Origin: Acinetobacter soli
Lineage (GTDB): Bacteria > Pseudomonadota > Gammaproteobacteria > Pseudomonadales > Moraxellaceae
Direction: 5' to 3'
Length of the DNA: 64,000 nt
Assembly: GCF_000760595.1 (NCBI RefSeq)
Contig: NZ_BBNM01000003.1
Span: 1 to 64,000 of the forward strand
The notes beneath the pieces are model-generated. The model was not told the origin of the DNA, did not search any database, and was given only the letters and a program-made list of their open reading frames with translations. This document shows positions 57,418-64,000 of the stretch, piece by piece. Within the stretch, counting starts at the first letter, position 1, and each line of letters opens with the position of its first letter. The position numbers were made by a program, and so were the translations under genes.

Positions 57418-58806
57418 TTAAGACTGATCGAGCATGACATCGTCACGATCAAATACATCTTTATCGGTCTGTTTTAAAATCTGACTGGTCACCATGCCGG
57501 CTGTCATTGAACCATTTACATTCAAGGCAGTACGCCCCATATCGATCAGCGGTTCAATCGAAACCAGCAGTGCCACCAGTGTTACAGGCAAGCCCATCGC
57601 TGGTAGCACAATTAAGGCAGCAAACGTTGCACCACCACCCACACCCGCCACTCCAATTGAACTGAGCGTGACTATACCCACCAAGGTTGCAATCCAAACT
57701 GGATCGAGCGTGTTAATGCCAACCGTTGGCGCCACCATAACTGCCAACATGGCTGGATACAAACCGGCACAACCATTTTGACCAATTGTGGCACCAAAAG
57801 AAGCAGAAAAACTCGCAATTGACTCTGGAACCCCCAAACGACGTGTCTGGGCCTCGATATTGAGCGGAATACTTGCAGCACTGGAACGGCTGGTAAAGGC
57901 AAAGGTTAAAACAGGTGCAACTTTCTTAAAGAATTTTGCTGGGGAAACACCCACAAACAATAACAAGATGGCATGCACCACAAACATGATGCCCAGCCCA
58001 AGATAAGAAGCAATTAAGAAACTCCCTAAATTGAGGATATCCGCAATGTTCGAACTGGCAACGACTTTGGTGATTAAGGCAAATACACCATAAGGTGTTA
58101 GCATCATGACCAAACGGACCAGTTTCATCACCCATGATTGTAAGATCTGAATTGCATGCAAAACACGTTCGCCTTTGGCTTGGTCATCGCGAATTAAATG
58201 AATAGCCGCAATACCCAAGAAGACTGCAAAAATCACCACACTAATAATTGAGGTCGGATTTGCACCTGTCAGCTCTGCAAATGGATTACTCGGAATAAAA
58301 GACAGTACCATTTGTGGCACAGTCAAATCGGTCAGTTTGCCCACATAATCGGTTTGAATTGCACTTAAGCGAGCCGTTTCGGCTGCACCCTGAACCAATC
58401 CTTGCGCAGACAAGCCAAATAAATTGGTGACCCCAACACCCACCAGTGCTGCAATCAAGGTTGTAAACAGCAAGGTTCCAATACTATAAAAACTAATCTT
58501 GCCCAGTGCAGATGCTTCATGCAACTTGGTGACTGCACCTAAAATTGAAACAAATACCAGCGGCATTACCACCATTTGCAGCAATTTTACATAACCATTG
58601 CCCACAATATTGAACCAGCTAATCGAATCTTTAAGAATGACATTTCCACCGCCATAGATCAGATGCAAACCCAGACCGAATACGACACCCAGCAGCAAAC
58701 CTGCCAGTACTTTTTTTGCCAAACTCCAGTTGGTTTTTCTGGTTTGTGCAAGCAGCAGCAAAGCGGCGATAAAAACAAGAATATTGACGATTAGAGGCCA
58801 ATTCAT
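57418..58806 (-). CDS. tcyP: L-cystine:cation symporter TcyP (YdjN)
   Basis: 462 residues of the dicarboxylate/amino acid:cation symporter family, with about eight helices and two re-entrant loops. Close wording to E. coli TcyP (YdjN) is seen throughout: [60 protein letters not shown] and [17 protein letters not shown]. It imports cystine for sulfur supply. GGAG lies seven bases before the ATG. Confidence 0.93.
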   Translation of the reverse strand: MNWPLIVNILVFIAALLLLAQTRKTNWSLAKKVLAGLLLGVVFGLGLHLIYGGGNVILKDSISWFNIVGNGYVKLLQMVVMPLVFVSILGAVTKLHEASALGKISFYSIGTLLFTTLIAALVGVGVTNLFGLSAQGLVQGAAETARLSAIQTDYVGKLTDLTVPQMVLSFIPSNPFAELTGANPTSIISVVIFAVFLGIAAIHLIRDDQAKGERVLHAIQILQSWVMKLVRLVMMLTPYGVFALITKVVASSNIADILNLGSFLIASYLGLGIMFVVHAILLLFVGVSPAKFFKKVAPVLTFAFTSRSSAASIPLNIEAQTRRLGVPESIASFSASFGATIGQNGCAGLYPAMLAVMVAPTVGINTLDPVWIATLVGIVTLSSIGVAGVGGGATFAALIVLPAMGLPVTLVALLVSIEPLIDMGRTALNVNGSMTAGMVTSQILKQTDKDVFDRDDVMLDQS

Positions 58807-59521
58807 TCCTCTACTCCTAATTTAATTTAAAACGTTTAACTTCAACTATTTGACCATAGCGTGAATCTACCACGCCAGTTTTTTTATTCAATCAAAGCCG
58901 CATAGTATGGAGAATATTTTCAATTATCTGATATAAATTATTATGTTATCTATATAATTTTTATTTAGATATTTAAACTCCACCCTGTTTAATTCTTCAT
59001 CGAGATTATATTACGGATTGATCTTAAGACGTATACTATGTGGTTTTTTTACCCAATTCCATCTGTAAATCTTTAATGTTATGGCATCGATGTGGTTGCT
59101 AGATAGCAATTGCGTCAGGCACACGCTATAATCTTGGTCATGAAGCAAAACACCTACGCGCCAAGGATTGATCGCCTTATCATCCATGTATTGGTTTTGA
59201 GCTCACTACATCGGTTGGTTACCCTATGTCAGTTGAATCATCTAATACCCCGCAAAGGTTGAAGCCAGCGAACGGTCTCGATTAATATTTAAGCAAATCT
59301 AGGGTTATACGCAAATCATCAGTCGCGTATGCTCAACTCGATTTGTATTCTCCTCTGCCACAGGTCATACAAAAAGATCGACATGGGGCTGAGTTATTTA
59401 GATCACTCCCTTAAACGATGTCATGAAGCCATGGGCTGAGTGCTTAAATCATCCGCATCGAGCGATCAAGTTTAAGTCTCCCTCACCTTTTTCACATCAA
59501 AAGATTTAAGCAGTAAATTTT
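58807..59521. other. 715-base region without an intact gene
   Basis: The first 150 bases are AT-rich and should hold the tcyP promoter. From about 59000 to 59500 the composition becomes more gene-like, but every frame is interrupted. The only start with some sense is at 59140. I see no hairpin, tRNA or repeat, so it may be a decayed gene. Confidence 0.5.
59140..59262 (+). pseudogene. Possible decayed regulator fragment
   Basis: A 40-codon frame starts MKQNTYAPRIDRLI, preceded by a TATAAT-like box at 59127. The first 15 residues resemble the N-terminus of AraC-type regulators with a GyrI-like domain (RI-R-I pattern), but the similarity is then lost and stops follow. This is a weak visual match and may be chance. 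Confidence 0.2.
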
Positions 59522-60316
59522 ATGAAAATAGTTGTATTTAACAAACCATATGATGTGTTGTCGCAGTTTCGAGAAGACAGTAAGCATCCGACCGTATCAA
59601 GTTTTATCAATGATCCAGATTTACGAATTGCAGGACGTCTAGACCTCGATTCCGAAGGTCTGATGTTTTTGACCGATCATGGTGGTTTAAACCAATACAT
59701 TACTCATCCAAACAATAAAAAGTACAAAACTTATTTGGTTCAGGTAGATGGTGATATTACCGAAGAAGCACTCGAACAGCTGCGCAAGGGTGTTGAACTG
59801 GCTGATGGCATGACCCTTCCGGCGAAAGCCATTAAAGTCTCTGAGCCTGAATGGCTCTGGGAACGTCACCCGCCAGTGCGTTATCGTGCCAGTATTCCGA
59901 CCTCTTGGGTAGAAATCCAGATTTGTGAAGGCCGCAACCGACAGGTTCGTCGCATGACCTCAACAGTAGGCTTCCCGACTTTACGCCTCATTCGAACCAA
60001 AATTGGCTCAATTGATCTTGAGCGCTTGGGGCTACAACCGGGTGAGCAAAAGGAAATTGAACCGTTACTTTATCCAGACTTTAAAGATGTCCCTGAAGAC
60101 AAGCCATTTCGCTCGCGTTCTTATGTGAAAAAGCCGGGTGGCACAGGAGGCAAGCCGCTGCATCAAAAAAATAAAGACGGCGACAAAAAAGATCCAGCGA
60201 AAAAGAAATCAGGTACCACTCGTATTTGGCAAATGGACGAAAGTGAAAAGCCACGTCGTAAGACCAACGGCACCACAAGACCCAACACCAAGAGTCGTGG
60301 CCGCCGAGCGCGTTAA
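59522..60316 (+). CDS. rluE: RluE-like 23S rRNA pseudouridine synthase with basic tail
   Basis: 264 residues of the RsuA family. The catalytic aspartate lies in AGRLDLDSEGLM, followed by THPNNKKYKTYLVQV and the late GRNRQVRRMTSTVGFPTLRLIR. RluE modifies U2457 of 23S rRNA. There is no N-terminal S4 domain, as expected for RluE. Residues from about 195 on form a Lys/Arg/Gly-rich, probably disordered tail, which E. coli RluE lacks in this form and which could bind RNA. The ribosome site is unclear. Confidence 0.87.
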   Translation: MKIVVFNKPYDVLSQFREDSKHPTVSSFINDPDLRIAGRLDLDSEGLMFLTDHGGLNQYITHPNNKKYKTYLVQVDGDITEEALEQLRKGVELADGMTLPAKAIKVSEPEWLWERHPPVRYRASIPTSWVEIQICEGRNRQVRRMTSTVGFPTLRLIRTKIGSIDLERLGLQPGEQKEIEPLLYPDFKDVPEDKPFRSRSYVKKPGGTGGKPLHQKNKDGDKKDPAKKKSGTTRIWQMDESEKPRRKTNGTTRPNTKSRGRRAR

Positions 60317-60330
60317 TCTGCTAAAAAAAC

Positions 60331-60354
60331 AGGATGCTTCGGCATCCTTTTTTT
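60331..60354 (+). terminator. Terminator after rluE
   Basis: AGGATGC-TTCG-GCATCCT is a UUCG tetraloop stem followed by seven T. Confidence 0.88.
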
Positions 60355-60429
60355 ATGATGTTACATTTTTTACTACACGAATTTATGCCGAATCGATACC
60401 ATAACCATTTGAATATTGAGATCAATCAG

Positions 60430-60828
60430 ATGATAAAAAAGCTGCTTCCTCTCATTGGACTTGGTTTTTCGGGATTTGTTTTTGCACAAAACCCATTAAG
60501 TGTGCATGTATTAAATTTAGATACCGGTCTACCATCGGCACACGTGAATGTGGTGCTAGAAGCACAGCAAAATGACAAATGGGTCGAAATCAACTCAGGC
60601 TCGACCGACGATAACGGTCGGATCGAGGCACTGTATCCGGAAAATAAAACCCTCGATAAAGGCGTATATCGGGTCACCTTCAAAACAGGTGAATGGTTTC
60701 GCCAAAAAAATCAGCGTAGTTTTTTTCCAGAGGTGCCCGTGGTCTTTGTCATCGATGGTTCTTTGCCGCATTATCACATTCCACTGTTAATCAGCCCTTA
60801 CGGTTACTCGACGTATCGGGGTAACTGA
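60430..60828 (+). CDS. uraH: Exported 5-hydroxyisourate hydrolase (transthyretin-like)
   Basis: 132 residues from the ATG at 60430. A signal peptide (to about FVFA-QN, residue 19) precedes a complete HIUH domain: LSVHVLNLDTGLPSAHV with the catalytic His, the arginine in DDNGRI, and the C-terminal HYHIPLLISPYGYSTYRG. The final signature is YRGN in place of the usual YRGS. The enzyme hydrolyses 5-hydroxyisourate, the product of urate oxidation, here in the periplasm. No other urate gene is in the window. The frame opens 32 codons earlier inside the rluE terminator, which is not a credible start. Confidence 0.87.
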   Translation: MIKKLLPLIGLGFSGFVFAQNPLSVHVLNLDTGLPSAHVNVVLEAQQNDKWVEINSGSTDDNGRIEALYPENKTLDKGVYRVTFKTGEWFRQKNQRSFFPEVPVVFVIDGSLPHYHIPLLISPYGYSTYRGN

Positions 60829-60865
60829 GTACAAGAAAAGCAATCTTTTTAAAATTTGAACAGAT

Positions 60866-60899
60866 AAAAAAAACCGATGCCTAGGCATCGGTTTTTTTT
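60866..60899. terminator. Terminator between uraH and icd
   Basis: ACCGATGCC and GGCATCGGT pair around TA with long A and T flanks. It serves both converging genes. Confidence 0.9.
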
Positions 60900-60913
60900 A
60901 GTTTTTAAGTGTT

Positions 60914-63148
60914 TTAAGCCAGTGTTGAAAGCGCAGAATTAAAGGTCTCGCTTGGACGCATTAATGCATTCACTTTAGCTGGATCAATCGCGTAATAGCC
61001 ACCAATATCTACTGACTTGCCTTGTACTTCTGAAAGCTCAGCCACGATTTTGTCTTCGTTTTCACTTAATAGTTTTGCAAGTGGTTCGAACTTGGCTTTG
61101 AGTTCAGCATCTTCGTCTTGTGCAGCAAGTGCTTGTGCCCAGTATAAAGATAAGTAGAAATGACTGCCACGGTTATCAATTTCACCTGTGCGGCGCGATG
61201 GAGACTTGCCGTTATCGAGTAATTTACCCGTTGCTTGGTCAAGTGTCTTGGCAAGAAGTTTAGCGCGCGCATTGTCTTCTTTAATGCCCAACTCTTCAAG
61301 TGACACTGCCAACGCCAAGAACTCACCCAGTGAATCCCAACGCAAGTGGTTTTCTTCTACCAACTGCTGTACGTGTTTCGGTGCAGAACCACCCGCACCT
61401 GTTTCGTACATGCCGCCACCGGCCATTAACGGCACAATTGAAAGCATTTTTGCAGAAGTACCCAATTCCATAATCGGGAACAAATCGGTGAGATAGTCAC
61501 GCAAGATGTTACCAGTGACCGAAATAGTATCTAGACCGCGAACAACGCGCTCAAGCGTATAACGCATTGCACGCACTTGCGACATGATTTGGATATCCAA
61601 ACCTTCTGTGTCGTGTTCTTTCAAATACTTTTGAACTTTTTTGATCAGTTCATTTTCGTGTGGACGGTACGGGTCGAGCCAGAAAATCGCAGGCATGCCT
61701 GAGTTGCGTGCACGTGTAACAGCAAGTTTTACCCAGTCACGAATCGGTTCATCTTTTACCTGACACATACGCCAGATATCGCCTTCTTCAACGTTTTGCG
61801 TCAACAATACTTCACCCGTTTCAAGATCGGTAATGTTGGCAATACCCGCTTCAGGGATTTCAAAAGTTTTGTCGTGCGAACCGTATTCTTCAGCTTTTTG
61901 AGCCATCAAACCAACGTTAGGAACTGTTCCCATGGTTTTCGGATCAAAATTACCGTGCCATTTACAGAAATTAATCATTTCTTGGTAAATACGCGCAAAT
62001 GTTGATTCAGGCATAACGGCTTTCGCATCGTATTGCTTGCCATCAGCACCCCACATTTTACCGCCTGCACGAATCATGGCTGGCATAGATGCATCGACAA
62101 TGATGTCGTTTGGAGAATGGAAGTTGGTGATGCCTTTTGCAGAATCCACCATTGCCAATGCTGGACGGTGTTCTTGACATGCATGAAGATCTTCAATGAT
62201 TTCTTCACGTAGCGATGTTGGCAATGTTTCGATTTTTTCGTAAAGACCTGCCATGCCGTTATTGACATTAATGCCAAGCTCATCGAACAGCTTGCCATGT
62301 TTTTCAAAAGCGTCTTTGTAGTAAATTTTCACACAGTGACCAAACACGATTGGGTGAGACACCTTCATCATGGTTGCTTTTACGTGTAAAGAGAACAAAA
62401 TGCCTGCTTCGCGGCAATCATCGAGCTGCTTTTCATAGAAATCGCACAGCGCTTTTTTGCTCATAAACATTGAGTCGATGATTTCACCGTCTTTCAACGC
62501 TACTTTTGGTTTGAGTACAATCGTTTCGCCACGATTGGTGATCAACTCCATTTTAACGTTGCGCGCACGGTCAAGTGTCATCGATTTTTCGCCATGGTAG
62601 AAGTCACCTTCTTCCATATGCGAAACATGAGTTTGCGACCATTGCTTCCACTCACTCATTGAGTGTGGATGTTTTTTCGCATAATTTTTTACAGCTGCAG
62701 GTGCACGGCGGTCTGAGTTACCTTCACGAAGTACAGGATTTACTGCTGAACCTAAGCATTTGCCATAGCGTGCCTTGATTTCTTTTTCTTCTTCAGTTGT
62801 TGGATTCTCAGGATAGTTTGGAATCGCAAAACCTTTAGATTGAAGCTCTTTAATACATGCAGTGAGCTGTGCTACAGAGGCACTGATGTTTGGCAATTTG
62901 ATGATATTGGTGTCTGGATCTTGAGTTAAACGACCCAACTCAGCCAAGTTGTTTGGAACTTTTTGCTCATCACTTAAATAATCAGAGAATTCTGCAAGAA
63001 CGCGAGAAGCTACAGAAATATCACTTTTTGCAATTTCTATGCCTGCAGGCTTAGTAAAAGTCTCAATGATCGGCAGCAGTGAGTAAGTCGCTAATAGCGG
63101 CGCCTCGTCGGTCAGTGTGTAAATGATTGTTGACTTTCCACCAGCCAT
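60914..63148 (-). CDS. icd: Monomeric NADP-dependent isocitrate dehydrogenase
   Basis: 744 residues, the size of the monomeric (IDH-II) class. Typical segments are [17 protein letters not shown] at the start, [20 protein letters not shown] with the substrate-binding arginines, [15 protein letters not shown] and [14 protein letters not shown]. It oxidises isocitrate to 2-oxoglutarate in the TCA cycle. GGAG precedes the ATG at 63148, and a good sigma-70 promoter lies about 90 bases upstream. Confidence 0.97.
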   Translation of the reverse strand: MAGGKSTIIYTLTDEAPLLATYSLLPIIETFTKPAGIEIAKSDISVASRVLAEFSDYLSDEQKVPNNLAELGRLTQDPDTNIIKLPNISASVAQLTACIKELQSKGFAIPNYPENPTTEEEKEIKARYGKCLGSAVNPVLREGNSDRRAPAAVKNYAKKHPHSMSEWKQWSQTHVSHMEEGDFYHGEKSMTLDRARNVKMELITNRGETIVLKPKVALKDGEIIDSMFMSKKALCDFYEKQLDDCREAGILFSLHVKATMMKVSHPIVFGHCVKIYYKDAFEKHGKLFDELGINVNNGMAGLYEKIETLPTSLREEIIEDLHACQEHRPALAMVDSAKGITNFHSPNDIIVDASMPAMIRAGGKMWGADGKQYDAKAVMPESTFARIYQEMINFCKWHGNFDPKTMGTVPNVGLMAQKAEEYGSHDKTFEIPEAGIANITDLETGEVLLTQNVEEGDIWRMCQVKDEPIRDWVKLAVTRARNSGMPAIFWLDPYRPHENELIKKVQKYLKEHDTEGLDIQIMSQVRAMRYTLERVVRGLDTISVTGNILRDYLTDLFPIMELGTSAKMLSIVPLMAGGGMYETGAGGSAPKHVQQLVEENHLRWDSLGEFLALAVSLEELGIKEDNARAKLLAKTLDQATGKLLDNGKSPSRRTGEIDNRGSHFYLSLYWAQALAAQDEDAELKAKFEPLAKLLSENEDKIVAELSEVQGKSVDIGGYYAIDPAKVNALMRPSETFNSALSTLA

Positions 63149-63236
63149 ATATATCTCCTGCTTTGGATTGAGTTTTTTTAGGAGCGATGATCAAGATTCA
63201 CTCCCTGAAACCGATTAGCTTAATAAAAACCCTGAG

Positions 63237-63265
63237 AGTATCCGCTGTCACGACTGTTCAGTCAA
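63237..63265 (-). promoter_or_regulatory. Sigma-70 promoter of icd
   Basis: On the minus strand TTGACT (63260-63265) and GATACT (63237-63242) are separated by exactly 17 bases. Confidence 0.65.
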
Positions 63266-63436
63266 CGTCATATCTAGTGATATCCACATTTCGAAAAAAA
63301 ATAGTGTTCGACTATCAGATTTTGGATCGGTTCAATTGCACATATTGAGAAATTTAACTGTTTTAAACTCTTATTTTTCATATTTTTTACGGGCTGTTGT
63401 CATGATATGCATATGCTCGCAACAAAAAACACACCC

Positions 63437-63471
63437 AAATAAAAACCAGTGATTGTCACCAGTTTTTATTT
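63437..63471 (-). terminator. Probable terminator of the M61 peptidase gene
   Basis: Arms AAATAAAAAC and GTTTTTATTT continue into GTGA/TCAC with two mismatched positions between. It lies 18 bases after the peptidase stop. Confidence 0.6.
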
Positions 63472-63488
63472 GTTTATCTTTTATAAGC

Positions 63489-64000
63489 TTATGGCGCAGT
63501 GAATTTTAACCATTTATCCAGTTTATTTTGATCTTCAACAGTTAACTGAACTTCCTGTAGTTCAAGCGCATCGGCACCTATTGTAAAAGTCATAAGCTCA
63601 TCTCGACGAAACGCATGTACAACATATTCACCCGATGCCTTGGCATAACGTGCCAATAGCTTTTCAGTCGCTTTTAAACCATCAATCGCAACAATCACAT
63701 CTTGCGCAGAAAGGCCTGCTTTGGCTGCACTAGCACTACGGTTCACCTGTTGTACCAACACACCTTCTGGTTTGTCAGCCAACTTCATACCAAATGGTAA
63801 TTGTTTGTCGCGCTGAATGCTGTAGTTCAGACCAAATTCTGGTAAAAGCTGATCGAGTGGCAATTCATCTGTGGTATTGATTAAATGATTAATCTGCTCA
63901 AGCCAGTTATCACCAGTTAACTGTTCACACAATTCAAAAATGGTCCGCTCATTCACCTGAACACCATTTTGTGTATTGGCATACATTTTTTGTAGCAGTG
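63489..64000 (-). CDS. M61 family peptidase with PDZ domain, C-terminal part (partial)
   Basis: The gene enters from beyond the window end; about 170 C-terminal residues are visible. The first part matches the end of the M61 glycyl-aminopeptidase fold (LPLDQLLPEFGLNYS). It is followed by a PDZ domain (about the last 100 residues) with VLVQQVNRSASAAKAGLSAQDVIVAIDGLKA. The zinc motif lies outside the window, so activity cannot be judged. The frame stays open through position 63998, so the ATG at 63986 is internal. Confidence 0.8.
   Translation of the reverse strand, partial: LLQKMYANTQNGVQVNERTIFELCEQLTGDNWLEQINHLINTTDELPLDQLLPEFGLNYSIQRDKQLPFGMKLADKPEGVLVQQVNRSASAAKAGLSAQDVIVAIDGLKATEKLLARYAKASGEYVVHAFRRDELMTFTIGADALELQEVQLTVEDQNKLDKWLKFTAP

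Larger units (their letters stand above)
63149..63488. other. Intergenic region upstream of icd
   Basis: 340 bases between two minus-strand genes. It holds the icd promoter (63237-63265) with a leader of about 80 bases, then AT-rich sequence, then the terminator of the upstream peptidase gene. I see no further gene. Confidence 0.6.

Overview
The window is ordinary chromosomal DNA of an Acinetobacter species (Moraxellaceae, Gammaproteobacteria). The evidence is the low GC content, the dat-ddc diaminopropane genes, the monomeric isocitrate dehydrogenase, the Moraxellaceae-type DacC, the enlarged PstA and PstC permeases and the paa cluster. It is densely packed with genes, most of them recognisable. 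I see no insertion sequence, prophage, CRISPR array, tRNA or rRNA. Intrinsic terminators, many shared by convergent genes, mark most transcription-unit ends.

Layout. 1-9200: the 3' end of ahpF, a small LEA-like lipoprotein, grxD, argD, a LysR regulator, surE and nlpD (without pcm or rpoS), a small secreted protein, dacC (PBP5/6), a gamma-carbonic-anhydrase-like protein and a lipoprotein alpha/beta hydrolase. 9500-13400: nudJ-mnmA-hflD-purB, in the same order as in E. coli. 13400-19500: sohB, then the pstSCAB phosphate uptake operon behind a four-repeat Pho box. 19650-29720: the phenylacetate degradation cluster, paaABCDE-paaG-paaK-paaX-paaY on the minus strand with paaZ divergent; paaF, paaH and paaJ are not present. 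29800-33700: an AroP-like aromatic permease, a thiamine-diphosphate 2-oxoacid decarboxylase and a divergent Lrp-type regulator. They could convert imported phenylalanine towards phenylacetate and so feed the neighbouring paa genes. 33800-36700: ddc and dat (1,3-diaminopropane synthesis). 37200-41000: a SIMPL-domain protein, then a fatty acid desaturase, its reductase and a divergent TetR/FabR-type regulator with a clear palindromic operator. 41100-47900: dps, rapA, rluA, an HbpS/GlcG-like protein, hemL and thiE. 48000-58800: ompW, a DUF962 protein, a CYTH-CHAD protein, two small proteins of unknown role, an M16 peptidase, a ClC-type channel, a PhzF-like protein and the cystine transporter tcyP. 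59500-64000: an RluE-like pseudouridine synthase with a basic tail, an exported hydroxyisourate hydrolase, icd and the end of an M61 peptidase.

I did not find a clearly new multi-gene system. The observations most worth following are the shortened paa cluster beside a possible phenylalanine-to-phenylacetate module, the desaturase operator, the Pho box array and the LEA-like lipoprotein. Starts were chosen from ribosome binding sites and family N-termini and often differ from the longest open frame. Functions rest on motif and sequence recognition without database searches.
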